The notes below the pieces were generated by a model that worked only from the letters and a program-made list of their open reading frames with translations, did no database searches and had not been told where the DNA came from. Both the position numbers and the translations under genes were made by a program. Shown one piece after another: positions 17,654-26,128 of a stretch of 64,000 bases of DNA. Every line of letters starts with the position of its first letter. The first letter of the stretch is position 1. The stretch lies in contig JALHQW010000014.1 of the NCBI GenBank assembly GCA_022841745.1, forward strand, positions 62,001 through 126,000. The letters run 5' to 3'. Source of the DNA: Saprospiraceae bacterium (GTDB taxonomy: Bacteria; Bacteroidota; Bacteroidia; Chitinophagales; Saprospiraceae).

Positions 17654-18868
17654 ATGGATACTTTTACCCAACTCGCCCTCGGCGCCGCCTGCGGCGAAGC
17701 CGTTCTCGGCAAAAAAGTCGGCAACCGGGCCATGGTCTGGGGTGCCTTCGGTGGCATCCTGCCCGATTTCGATGTGGCCGCCTCCTTTTTTACCGATGAA
17801 GTAACGGCGCTGGCCTTCCACCGGGGCTTCATGCATAGCATCACCTTTGCCGTACTGGCAGCGCTGGGGCTGGGCTGGCTCGTAGAGTGGCTCTACCGCA
17901 GCGGGGCTTACCGACGACGAGGTTACAAGCTGTTCGTCATGGCTACCGTCATGGTCTTTTACCTGCTGCTGATGGCGGGCATCCGCTGGGTGTTCCGGGA
18001 TGCGGTGCAGACTTGGGCGCACTTAGTTATTGCCATTTTGATAGGCGGTGGACTCGCCTTTTTCCTTTGGAAAAAATATGTTGCAGCGGAGCTGCAACAA
18101 GTGGAAGCTACCCGCTGGAGCTGGGTCTGGCTCTTTTTCGTCTCCATTTTCACCCACCCGATATTGGACTGCTTCACGGTCTATGGTACGCAGCTTTTCC
18201 AGCCGTTCAGTAACTACCGGGTGAGCTGGGACAATATCTCCGTGGCCGACCCGACCTACACGCTCCCGCTGGCGCTGGGCTTTATCGTGGCCGCATTTAT
18301 TTGGAGGGGAAAACGGGCGAGGCGCATCGCCAATTGGACGGGTATTGCACTCAGCTCGGCGTACATGGCCTTCACGTTTTACCACAAAGCGGAGTTCGAG
18401 CGCATCTTCAAGGATTCATTGGCGAAAGAGGGCATCCAGTACACCCGCATGATGTCCGGACCGACCATCCTGAACAATATGCTCTGGCTCGGCGTGGCCG
18501 AGGGCGACACGGCCTACTACCACGGCTACTACACGTTTTTTAGCGAGGATAAACGGGTGAAGCGCTTCAACATCATCCCCAAAAACCATGAGAAACTGGT
18601 GACCTACGAGAACGACCCGACGCTGAAAACCCTGCGCTGGTTTTCCAAGGATTTCTATAATGTTATCGTGCGGAAAGATGGCCGCTTGCAGTACAACGAC
18701 ATGCGCTACGGCTCCTTCAAAGAGGGCTTCAAGGACGAGAACGATTATGTTTTCAAGTTCATTTTAGAAGAAAAGGACGGCAAGCTGGAGGCCACGCAGT
18801 CACGGGAGGGGCGGAAGATTAATGGGGAGGAGTTTGGGAAGTATTTGGATCGGGTGCTGGGGAGGTAG
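17654..18868 (+). CDS. YdjM-like membrane-bound metal-dependent hydrolase
   Basis: This 404-residue protein starts MDTFTQLALGAACGEAVLGKKVGNRA. It carries the GGILPDFDV and HRGFMHSITF motifs of the YdjM/DUF457 family of inner-membrane putative metal-dependent hydrolases; the Asp and His residues are the expected metal ligands. Four to six transmembrane segments follow (for example AVLAALGLGWLVEWL, VMVFYLLLMAGIRWV and FIVAAFIW). A soluble C-terminal part of about 150 residues comes last. The ATG at 17654 is preferred because the upstream in-frame ATG at 17600 would translate the inverted repeat. Its substrate is unknown. Confidence 0.75.
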   Translation: MDTFTQLALGAACGEAVLGKKVGNRAMVWGAFGGILPDFDVAASFFTDEVTALAFHRGFMHSITFAVLAALGLGWLVEWLYRSGAYRRRGYKLFVMATVMVFYLLLMAGIRWVFRDAVQTWAHLVIAILIGGGLAFFLWKKYVAAELQQVEATRWSWVWLFFVSIFTHPILDCFTVYGTQLFQPFSNYRVSWDNISVADPTYTLPLALGFIVAAFIWRGKRARRIANWTGIALSSAYMAFTFYHKAEFERIFKDSLAKEGIQYTRMMSGPTILNNMLWLGVAEGDTAYYHGYYTFFSEDKRVKRFNIIPKNHEKLVTYENDPTLKTLRWFSKDFYNVIVRKDGRLQYNDMRYGSFKEGFKDENDYVFKFILEEKDGKLEATQSREGRKINGEEFGKYLDRVLGR

Positions 18869-18872
18869 TAAG

Positions 18873-18904
18873 TTTGCGTGGCAATGCACTTAACTCTAAA
18901 TTTG
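18873..18904 (+). promoter_or_regulatory. Promoter TTTG-N20-TAAATTTG
   Basis: TTTG at 18873-18876 and TAAATTTG at 18897-18904, 20 nt apart, form the best -33/-7 pair in the window. It lies 37 nt upstream of the AbiH-like ATG. Confidence 0.65.
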
Positions 18905-18941
18905 AAAAACAAGTTTAGTACAAAATTTTTTAGAAACTATT

Positions 18942-20042
18942 ATGAGTCATATAAGTAAAGCTGGTTCGCAGGCCCCTCCTTCATCTCCAAGACAGATGAA
19001 GTACAGAACAGTCAACAAACTGATAATGGTTGGCAATGGGTTCGACCTTGCACATGGTTTGAAGTCAGGGTTTAATCATTTCATAATTGATTATGTTAAA
19101 AATGCATTAATTACACATGCAAGAAGTGGGGATTATTCTGACCGTTTTGGGCGTTTAAAGGTTGATCACAACTATCATAAATCGGCAGATAACCTTGATG
19201 ATGACGACTATTGTTTGAAAGTATTTAACAACCTTTATAATCACCATTATGAGCCATGCTTATTGGGAGAAATAACTTCTCAAATAGAAACAAAGAAATG
19301 GGTTGATATTGAAGTTTCGTTTTATGATTTGCTTATTAAAATACCCCATTTTAGGCCAGATATAAATTCCGACCTTAAACATATCCGACACCTTTTAATT
19401 GAATACCTAAAAAAGGAAGAAGCCAAAACATCCATTACCCCACATCCTGAATTATTAAAACTATTTCATGAACCTATTCTCCAGCGTGAGGCACTAATAA
19501 ACACAATTGATGAGGATAAAAAAGCAAATTCGTATTATCTCCTAAACTTCAATTACACCAACATCCTAAAGAAGTACGCTGATCTAATGCCTCCAAGTAG
19601 GACTACATTAAACCATATCCACGGCGCATTAAACAAAAACGACAGCAACGGACAAGACCCCATCTTTGGCTTCGGAGACGAACTTGACAAAAACTACAGC
19701 GCGTTTGAAGATTTAAGGGACGATAGCGCCTTCGAGCACATCAAGTCCTTCAAATACCTTGAAGCGGTGAACTACCGTAATCTCATGGAGTTCGTCGAAT
19801 CCAATCCCTTCCAAGTGTACATTTTCGGCCACTCCTGTGGTGTGTCAGACCGAACGATGCTCAACAAGATTTTTGAGCATGAAAACTGCATTTCCATAAA
19901 GGTTTATTATTACAAAGATGGCGACAAGAACGACTACACCACCAAAAACTACTCAATTGCCAGATGCTTTAAAGACAAAAGCTCGCTCCGAAACAAAGTG
20001 GTGAACTTCAAGTATTGCTCGCCGATGGTTCAGCCAAGCTAA
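18942..20042 (+). CDS. AbiH-family protein (phage abortive infection-type)
   Basis: The 366-residue protein matches the AbiH pattern. An N-terminal Rossmann-like NKLIMVGNGFDLAHGLKSGF (GNGFD about 31-35) is followed by a central LLNFNYTNIL and IHGAL. IFGFGDE comes next, and a C-terminal VYIFGHSCGVSDRTMLNKIF completes the series. AbiH proteins are associated with abortive phage infection, mechanism poorly known (family knowledge). The first two thirds are clearly more AT-rich than the neighbouring genes, suggesting acquisition by transfer. An alternative ATG at 18996 (MKYRTVNK) is possible; the promoter permits both. A PIN toxin-antitoxin pair follows. Confidence 0.75.
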   Translation: MSHISKAGSQAPPSSPRQMKYRTVNKLIMVGNGFDLAHGLKSGFNHFIIDYVKNALITHARSGDYSDRFGRLKVDHNYHKSADNLDDDDYCLKVFNNLYNHHYEPCLLGEITSQIETKKWVDIEVSFYDLLIKIPHFRPDINSDLKHIRHLLIEYLKKEEAKTSITPHPELLKLFHEPILQREALINTIDEDKKANSYYLLNFNYTNILKKYADLMPPSRTTLNHIHGALNKNDSNGQDPIFGFGDELDKNYSAFEDLRDDSAFEHIKSFKYLEAVNYRNLMEFVESNPFQVYIFGHSCGVSDRTMLNKIFEHENCISIKVYYYKDGDKNDYTTKNYSIARCFKDKSSLRNKVVNFKYCSPMVQPS

Positions 20043-20129
20043 TAGCGCCGTTTGCCACAAGTACCAAGTGCTGCCCTCCGTCTCTTCCCACTAGTTCTGG
20101 CCAGTTTGCAACTGGCCACCGTAGCCCGC

Positions 20130-20159
20130 TTGAACTATCCCCATTTTCATTTACTTTTG
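20130..20159 (+). promoter_or_regulatory. Promoter TTG-N19-TACTTTTG
   Basis: TTG at 20130-20132 and TACTTTTG at 20152-20159, spaced 19 nt. It lies 18 nt upstream of the antitoxin ATG at 20178. Confidence 0.6.
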
Positions 20160-20177
20160 CTAAAACAAAGGTTCAAA

Positions 20178-20393
20178 ATGCAACCCAACCCAACAATAAA
20201 AGAAATCAGCAACTTGGTCGCCCAGCTTTCCGAAGCTGACCAAGCGGCACTGCTCAAAGCCCTTAGGGCGCAGGTGCTGCTGCTTCAGGCCCGCCGCCTT
20301 GACGAATCTGTGAAACCGAACCAAGTGGAAATGGACAAGATAGTGGAAGTGGTTCGTAAAGTGCGAAAAATCCGCTCCGATGCAGCCGCTTGA
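20178..20393 (+). CDS. Antitoxin of a PIN-type toxin-antitoxin pair
   Basis: The 71-residue, mostly helical protein begins MQPNPTIKEISNLVAQLSEA and ends in a basic VRKVRKIRSDAAA tail. Its 3' end overlaps the start of the PIN toxin by 14 nt, the usual antitoxin-toxin arrangement. The DNA-binding fold cannot be named from sequence. The start at 20178 is chosen because a consensus promoter ends 18 nt upstream; an in-frame ATG at 20052 would lie before the promoter. Autoregulation by the complex would be expected (inference). Confidence 0.65.
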   Translation: MQPNPTIKEISNLVAQLSEADQAALLKALRAQVLLLQARRLDESVKPNQVEMDKIVEVVRKVRKIRSDAAA

Positions 20394-20793
20394 AGTCGTC
20401 CTTGACACGAACATCTGGTTGAGGTACATCTTAAAGTCTCAATTGGAGAAGCTCACCCTGCTGGTTCTGGAGAATGACTTGACTGTTTACTCCTCCGAGC
20501 GTTTTATTGCAGAATTGGAAGCTGTGCTTAGCTATCCAGAAATTGCCAACCGCTTGACCCTTCCCGCAAGCGAGTATGTTTACTTCCATCGGAACCTTGC
20601 CGTTGTTTCTCCCGTGCAGTACGCATTTCGGGGTTGTCCAGACCCGAAAGACGATTTCTTGTTTGACCTTGCCATTTCAGCAAATGCAGATTATTTGGTA
20701 ACAGAAGATAAGGTATTGCTCGGACTTGGATTTGTGCGGAACGTGAAGGTGATTTCGCTTATTGAATTTTTTGGATTGTTGAAAACAGGATGA
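20380..20793 (+). CDS. PIN-domain toxin (putative toxin-antitoxin component, PIN family)
   Basis: The 137-residue protein shows the PIN ribonuclease acid set. Asp9 is in VVLDTNIWLR, a central acidic pair lies in AELEAVLSYPE, and DPKDDFLFDLAISANADYLVTEDKVLL carries the later Asp residues. It fits the Bacteroidota PIN toxin family (COG1569-like), which cuts RNA in a metal-dependent way (family knowledge). It overlaps the antitoxin by 14 nt. All catalytic acids appear intact, unlike the second PIN toxin at 31790. The last codons read into a 42-bp repeat region beginning 90 bp downstream. Confidence 0.8.
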   Translation: MQPLEVVLDTNIWLRYILKSQLEKLTLLVLENDLTVYSSERFIAELEAVLSYPEIANRLTLPASEYVYFHRNLAVVSPVQYAFRGCPDPKDDFLFDLAISANADYLVTEDKVLLGLGFVRNVKVISLIEFFGLLKTG

Positions 20794-20885
20794 CTTAATT
20801 GCCGGGGTCTGGCCAAATCCCCCCCCTGCCACCAGCCACATCCTCCCACCCATCTTTATCAAAAACAGCCCCAAAATTTCCCAAA

Positions 20886-21068
20886 TGTCACCCTGAACGC
20901 TCAGGCACACCTTTGTAAAATCACAAGTGCCATCCTGAATGCTCAGACCCACCTTTGTAAAATCACAAATGCCATCCTGAACATTCAGACATACCCTTGT
21001 AAAGTTACAAGTGCCACCCTGAATGTTCAGACATACCCTTGTAAAGCCACAAGCGCCACCCTGAATAA
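20886..21068. repeat. 42-bp tandem direct repeat array (~4.3 units)
   Basis: Units start at 20886, 20928, 20970, 21012 and 21054 (the last partial), exactly 42 bp apart. Each holds two small dyads: CCTGA..TCAGG, and CTTGT..ACAAG around TAAAATC. There are no unique spacers. As 42 is a multiple of three, the minus strand reads as a 14-residue repeat (CNFTRVCLNIQGGT-like), but that ORF overlaps the toxin gene. The rest of the gap between 20794 and 21205 shows nothing else. Confidence 0.85.
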
Positions 21069-21205
21069 AATCTATTACCATTTTCTGGAATAGCCGCCGA
21101 TTTCGCTTGCAAACTCCCTTATATGCGTAATATTTTTATCTCAAATAAACCCATCAGGCCGGAGTAGTTTGCTACTATGGCTTGATACAAACTTTCCCAA
21201 ACGTT

Positions 21206-22165
21206 ATGCTTAATCTTCAAACATTTTTCAAAAACCCGTTTGACACCAGCGAAATCAGTGACGACAACCTCCGCAAATTCGGCGAAGACCACCTCAACCG
21301 CACCATCGCCAACAACACTGGCGGCATTTACACCTCCATCATTACGCCCACCACGCCGCTCGTGACGGCATTTGGGAGCGCCATTGACGCCGAGAACCTG
21401 AAGGCGGGCATCCAAAAAGGCGGCACGCTGACGGTGGACAATATCATCGAGGAGTTCAAAAAGAAGGTGAGCCGCCGAGAGGGGGCCGTGCGCAGTGCCT
21501 TTGGTGATGACGCACCGCAGTACCTGGAGTTCTTCCCGCAAGGCCTCACGGAATATTCCAATGCAACAAAGGCCAACGTCGTCACGCTGATGACCCGCAT
21601 GAAGGACCGCACCGATTTCTACAGGGCAGAATTGGGCGAACCTATCGCAGCCGAGTTCAGCGAAATCCTCGAACGCTACAGCTCCGAGCGCACCAAGCAA
21701 CTGCAGAACTTCGGCTCGGTGGAGGCCCTGCGCACGGCCACCAGCACGGCCCGTGCGGCGCTGGTGGCGGAACTGGGCCTGAACCTCCTATTCATCGCCG
21801 GAAAAAACCTCGGCTTCCCCGCTCGCTTGGACGATTTCATGGACCAGAGCATCGTCCGCCGCCCTTCCGACCGTGAGGATGGCACCCTCGCCGGCATGGT
21901 GCAGGGCGGGGCCATCCTCAACATCGAAAGCCAGGGCATCGGCGCCGACACGCAGTTCACGCTGCGCAACACGGGGGTGACGGAGCTGCTCTTCGCCCTC
22001 TCCGCCGCCGCCGACACGATGCCGGAGGGCGCTGGCCTGACGGTGGCACCGGGCGAGGTGCGGCAGGTGCCCGCCTCCGCCCTCGGCCCTTCGGGCAATA
22101 CCTTCCTGAACGTGCAGAACCTGTCGGCGGAGGTGGCTGGCGGCTGGGAGGTGACCGTGCTGTGA
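21206..22165 (+). CDS. Protein of unknown function
   Basis: This 319-residue protein was not recognised. It has no signal peptide and no membrane segment. The first ~230 residues are mostly helical with many charged residues (FKNPFDTSEISDDNLRKFGE, then RRDGAV-type stretches). The last ~85 (from about MVQGGAILNIESQ) look like a small beta-sandwich with alternating hydrophobics. The ATG at 21206 is preferred over 21182 on hydrophobicity grounds only. A strong bidirectional terminator follows. Composition is GC-rich like the housekeeping genes, in contrast to AbiH upstream. Confidence 0.6.
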   Translation: MLNLQTFFKNPFDTSEISDDNLRKFGEDHLNRTIANNTGGIYTSIITPTTPLVTAFGSAIDAENLKAGIQKGGTLTVDNIIEEFKKKVSRREGAVRSAFGDDAPQYLEFFPQGLTEYSNATKANVVTLMTRMKDRTDFYRAELGEPIAAEFSEILERYSSERTKQLQNFGSVEALRTATSTARAALVAELGLNLLFIAGKNLGFPARLDDFMDQSIVRRPSDREDGTLAGMVQGGAILNIESQGIGADTQFTLRNTGVTELLFALSAAADTMPEGAGLTVAPGEVRQVPASALGPSGNTFLNVQNLSAEVAGGWEVTVL

Positions 22166-22187
22166 TGCCCGTCATTTCTATGGATAA

Positions 22188-22223
22188 AAAAAGCCCAGCG
22201 CCGAAGATGGCACTGGGCTTTTT
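22188..22223 (+). terminator. Bidirectional terminator between convergent genes
   Basis: AAAAAGCCCAG pairs with CTGGGCTTTTT, extended by GCC/GGC across one mismatch, with T runs on both strands. It serves the plus gene ending at 22165 and the minus gene ending at 22243. Confidence 0.85.
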
Positions 22224-22242
22224 CATTCCTAAAAGCCCCCGC

Positions 22243-23310
22243 TCACTGCTTCACCAACCGCTCCTGCAACAGTTGTTGGCCGTTTTCATCCCTCAATACA
22301 AGTAAATAAACACCCTTAGGCAGATGGGTGATACTGAGCGAATTGCTGACCAATGTGGCATCGAGCCAACGCTTGCCCGTGAGGTCGAAAAGGGTGGCTT
22401 GGTAGCTTCCGTCGGAGGCGGGCAGTTGGATGGAGACGAGGTCGGAGGCGGGGTTCGGCGATACTGCCACTGAACCAGCCAGGCCACGCCCGACGACAAT
22501 GGACACCACTTTCGAGTACTCAAAATCGCCATCGAAATCCACCTGCTTCAGCCGGTAGTAGTTAGTGCCATTCATTGGCTTCTCATCAGTAAAATAATAG
22601 TTATTTTCATCGAAAGAAGTACCATTTCCTGCCACTTCACCGATGACCTTCCATCGGCGAGCGTCCGCAGAGCGCTCAACCTCGAAGTGGGAATTGTCTA
22701 ATTCGGAGGCAGTGCGCCAGTGAAGGCTGGGCTTTTCATCGCTGACTGAAGCTATTTTGAACAGCGATAGTTCGACAGGAAAACTGGCATCGGCAGTAAT
22801 GGAGAAGGAATAGTTGGAGCCTCCGTTGCTGAGGAAAATCGGGTTTGCGCAGTTCACGCCGTTGGTCGGGGCGCTCCAGTAGCACTCGAAAACCCAGGTG
22901 CCGGGGCTGTTCACGGTGGCCAACAGGTTGATGTCCACCCCATAGTTGCCCCAGCGTTGGAAGGTGGTGCCGCCGCTGGTGTTTTCTTCTTGCCAATTGA
23001 ACGTGAAGAAGTTGAAGCTGCCGGGTGTGCTGCCCTGTTTATAGACCCGGTAGTTGAAATTGCCGCCCGTCACGTCGGAGCCATTGTTCTTGAAGACCCA
23101 AGCTTCGGCAGCCTTCAGGTGGAGGTAGCTCGTGTTTGAAAACGTGCCTTGGTTCGAGCCGTTGAAACCTGCTGCATCGAGATAATTATCAACACCGTTG
23201 GTAGTTTGCAGGTTGATTTTGGCGGCGGTGGCATTGGTATAGCCTGCATCTGCGAAAGCCGTCATTTGCATGAATGCAAGCAACGTTAAAATGGGTAGGA
23301 TTTTTTTCAT
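22243..23310 (-). CDS. Secreted T9SS cargo protein
   Basis: The 355-residue protein has a signal peptide (MKKILPILTLLAFMQMTAFA). A beta-rich N-terminal half (about 22-185) follows. Next comes a fibronectin-like domain starting FPVELSLFKIASVSDEKPSL, with the LHWRTASELDNSHFEVERS motif often found before T9SS domains. The type A sorting domain (about 275-355) contains VSPNPASDL and a GVYLLVL strand. The ATG at 23310 is used; 23319 is also in frame. The N-terminal part was not recognised. It shares its FnIII-plus-sorting tail with the amylase upstream, and both may be one transcription unit. Confidence 0.75.
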   Translation of the reverse strand: MKKILPILTLLAFMQMTAFADAGYTNATAAKINLQTTNGVDNYLDAAGFNGSNQGTFSNTSYLHLKAAEAWVFKNNGSDVTGGNFNYRVYKQGSTPGSFNFFTFNWQEENTSGGTTFQRWGNYGVDINLLATVNSPGTWVFECYWSAPTNGVNCANPIFLSNGGSNYSFSITADASFPVELSLFKIASVSDEKPSLHWRTASELDNSHFEVERSADARRWKVIGEVAGNGTSFDENNYYFTDEKPMNGTNYYRLKQVDFDGDFEYSKVVSIVVGRGLAGSVAVSPNPASDLVSIQLPASDGSYQATLFDLTGKRWLDATLVSNSLSITHLPKGVYLLVLRDENGQQLLQERLVKQ

Positions 23311-23359
23311 GTGTGACAATTTTGATGTTTGATTTTATTGTGTTTATGTCAATTGCATT

Positions 23360-25945
23360 TCAATATTTTACGCCATGCTCATGCCATTTCAAAGCCCCAT
23401 CGGCTGTTTCCAGCAGAATGGAGTAAACGCCAATGGGCAGGTCATTGCCAGAGAGCAGCACGGTGTTTTTTCCTTCCACCAACAATAGTTGCTCCTGGTT
23501 GAATTGCCTTCCCAAGCTGTCAAAGACCCGCAACGTGGCCATCCCCTCTATTGGGGACTTGAACATAATGGCGAGGTCACCTTCGGTGGGGTTCGGCACC
23601 AAAAGTGGTGGCCGCCAATCTGCTTCCAGTTTGGCACTGCGTATGGGTGAATAGTTGAAGCTGCCGTCTTTGTCTTTTAATTTCAACCGATAGTACCAGA
23701 CAGCGCCCTTTGTGGCTGTGTGGTCGTTGTAGAAATACTGGGCGGAGCCTGCGTCCGTACCTTTCGGGGCAATGGTAGCGAGGTGGTTGAAGGTTTTCCC
23801 ATCAGCTGACCGCTCCAGCTCATAGCCCTCGAAATCATTCTCCGAGGCCGATTCCCAGGTGAGCGCAATATGATTAGTGACCGCCTCTGCCCTGAACGCC
23901 GTCAGTTCCACGGGCAACACAGCACCCTGCACCCAAACGGCATAGCTCCGGGCTGGTATAGTGAACGTCACCCGGTACTGATTGTTCATGGTGAGGGTTG
24001 GGGTACTGGAGTTGGAGGTGAGTTCGGTGAACTGCGTGCCGATAGGCAGGTTCATTCCATTTTGGTCAAGGTCGCCGTTGATTTGGTGCTCAACGGTAAG
24101 CGGAACTCCCGCAAAATTAATGCCTACCAATAAATCATCCCCCGTCACACCGCCCGCCATTTGGTAGAAAAGCGTAGTGTTGGGGAACCCGCTTGAGTAG
24201 TTGGCAAAATAGCCAGAACCGACCTTGCTCAGGTAGTCGTGGTGGTTGGCTCCAAAAATATAGTTATTGTGGATTTGAATAAGTTCGTCAATCCTGGTGC
24301 GCAGGTTCACGTTAGGGTAGTTGGGCGCAGGTTTTCCGAAGTATTCAGGGTAAAACACGCAGGGCAGGCCTACCTTGTTGTTCGTCAAAATATAGGCATA
24401 AGCCAGCATCGGGTCGTTCTGCACGGGCTGGCCAGGGTCACGGTAGTCATGGTTGTTCACGAAGGTGATGGCCTCAAAACCTGTTGCACCTGGCCCGCCG
24501 TCCACCATGCCGGAAGTGAACACATTGCGCACATCATAGCCGAACAGGTCGCAAGCATTCTTCAAGGATTGCCGCAGGCCAAAATCAAACGCCCGAACTT
24601 GAATGGCCCCTAAGCTACTGGGGTTCATACTGGCCTTCACATTGTCCACCCAAGTCTTTAGTACATAGGGGTTGGAATCGAAAAACTCGCCGACCACCAA
24701 GCTCGGGTTCATGCTGTTGCTGTTCAAGTCGTCGAGCAGGTCGCCCGTAAAGTTTTCAGGAAAATGCTTGACGGCATCCATGCGGTAGCCCCTGATGCCC
24801 ACGTTGCTCCACAGCCATTTTGACCAATTGAAAAGGGCCGTACGGGTACTGGTCACGTTCTGGTCGTAGTCATAAAAGAACCATAGCCAGTCCCAATCGC
24901 CGCTCAGTTGGGTGGGGTTCCCGTTGGGCTTGAAGTTGAGATAATTCATCGAGCCTTGGCCACTGGGCATGCTGGTGAAGTCGGTATAGGTCTGGTATTG
25001 CAGTTCGCTTTGGATGTCCATGTTGCGGGAGGCACTCCACAGCCCGGCGACGTAAACATCGGAATAGACCCCACCCGTATCGAGGTGGATGTAGAGGAAG
25101 TCCCCAGCAGCATTGAAGTCCCCGGCGTTCAACGTCAACTTGAACTCGTCCACCCCGCAACTGCCACCACAGCCGCCTACGTCATCAACAGTGGCGGCCA
25201 GGCTGCGGCCAAGGGTCAGGGAGGTTGCATCGGAACATTGGCCACAGTCACAGCCTCCATTGCCGACGGCACTGCACCCGCCAGAGCAGGTGGTGACCTC
25301 GCTTTCGTACTGGGTGGAGAGACCCGCGTAGCCGACTTGCCCCGTCACCATATAAACTTTGTAAACCCGCCCGTAATAGTTGGGGTGCTTGGAGGCCGAG
25401 CGTATTTTGAAATAATAGTCGCCTGCACCGTTGTTGGAAGTGCCACCAAGCGGCAGCCTGTAGCGATAGCGGTCGGCGGGGAAGGGTTGGTCACCGTTTG
25501 TCACCTTGGTGCAGTTCATGTTCTCAATCCAGCCTTCCACCGCAGGGTTAAGCTCCGGCACACCGCCATCACGGTGGTTATAGACGACATCGGCCACCGC
25601 TGCAATGCCCTTTGTGTTGAGCTTGCTAATGAGGTCGTTTACGTCGGTGCGGGTACCGAAGCCCGTGGCACCGCCGCCGTACTCCCCAAGGTCGTACAAG
25701 TCCTTGGGGTCGTAGCCATTGCTACAACTGCCAAAGCTGGCCCTCGACATGGGCGGCAGCCATAGATGGGAAAAATTATTGAGCAGGTTGGAATTGGCCT
25801 TCGTCCACAAAGTGTCGGCCCAATTGAATCCGTTACAGGTCTTGGGATAGTCCCAATACCAGCCTTGCAGCATGAAGTCTTGACCGGAGGAAGGGTTGGT
25901 TCCGAGTATGAAAAAGAGGGTCAGTAGCCAGAATTGCCTACGCAT
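23360..25945 (-). CDS. Secreted GH13 alpha-amylase with T9SS sorting domain
   Basis: The 861-residue enzyme should hydrolyse alpha-1,4-glucan outside the cell. Signal peptide: about 1-21. GH13 conserved regions are intact: VADVVYNH (117-124), GYRMDAVKH with nucleophile Asp390, GEFF with acid/base Glu420, and FVNNHD with Asp500. Domain B carries an unusual insert of about 120 residues (185-305) with a Cys/Gly-rich knot-like cluster (seven Cys between 220 and 263). A FnIII-like domain (LPVELTAFRAEAV, LERSADGKTF) and a type A sorting domain (LVPNPTEGDL onward) complete it. Confidence 0.88.
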   Translation of the reverse strand: MRRQFWLLTLFFILGTNPSSGQDFMLQGWYWDYPKTCNGFNWADTLWTKANSNLLNNFSHLWLPPMSRASFGSCSNGYDPKDLYDLGEYGGGATGFGTRTDVNDLISKLNTKGIAAVADVVYNHRDGGVPELNPAVEGWIENMNCTKVTNGDQPFPADRYRYRLPLGGTSNNGAGDYYFKIRSASKHPNYYGRVYKVYMVTGQVGYAGLSTQYESEVTTCSGGCSAVGNGGCDCGQCSDATSLTLGRSLAATVDDVGGCGGSCGVDEFKLTLNAGDFNAAGDFLYIHLDTGGVYSDVYVAGLWSASRNMDIQSELQYQTYTDFTSMPSGQGSMNYLNFKPNGNPTQLSGDWDWLWFFYDYDQNVTSTRTALFNWSKWLWSNVGIRGYRMDAVKHFPENFTGDLLDDLNSNSMNPSLVVGEFFDSNPYVLKTWVDNVKASMNPSSLGAIQVRAFDFGLRQSLKNACDLFGYDVRNVFTSGMVDGGPGATGFEAITFVNNHDYRDPGQPVQNDPMLAYAYILTNNKVGLPCVFYPEYFGKPAPNYPNVNLRTRIDELIQIHNNYIFGANHHDYLSKVGSGYFANYSSGFPNTTLFYQMAGGVTGDDLLVGINFAGVPLTVEHQINGDLDQNGMNLPIGTQFTELTSNSSTPTLTMNNQYRVTFTIPARSYAVWVQGAVLPVELTAFRAEAVTNHIALTWESASENDFEGYELERSADGKTFNHLATIAPKGTDAGSAQYFYNDHTATKGAVWYYRLKLKDKDGSFNYSPIRSAKLEADWRPPLLVPNPTEGDLAIMFKSPIEGMATLRVFDSLGRQFNQEQLLLVEGKNTVLLSGNDLPIGVYSILLETADGALKWHEHGVKY

Positions 25946-26128
25946 AATGGTGTGCAGTTTTGTGACGAAATTTTAGTGAATTGTGCATCTCAATCATACT
26001 GAAAGAGGACGCTATCGCCCCTGAAAATTTGGCAAAACGACGAAATTGTTCTCACTGGTGGGAACAGCAAATATAACAAGTCAGTTGACGATGTTCAATA
26101 AAAACAGGGTTAGAAATCAGGGTGATTT

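Noticed and set aside
20886-21068. 42-bp array as a CRISPR
   Set aside because: The repeats are contiguous with no unique spacers, and no cas gene is present.
20677-21081. Minus-strand ORF with 14-residue repeats over the 42-bp array
   Set aside because: It overlaps the PIN toxin end, has no promoter and stays open mainly because the repeat length is a multiple of three. Kept only as a remark in the array entry.
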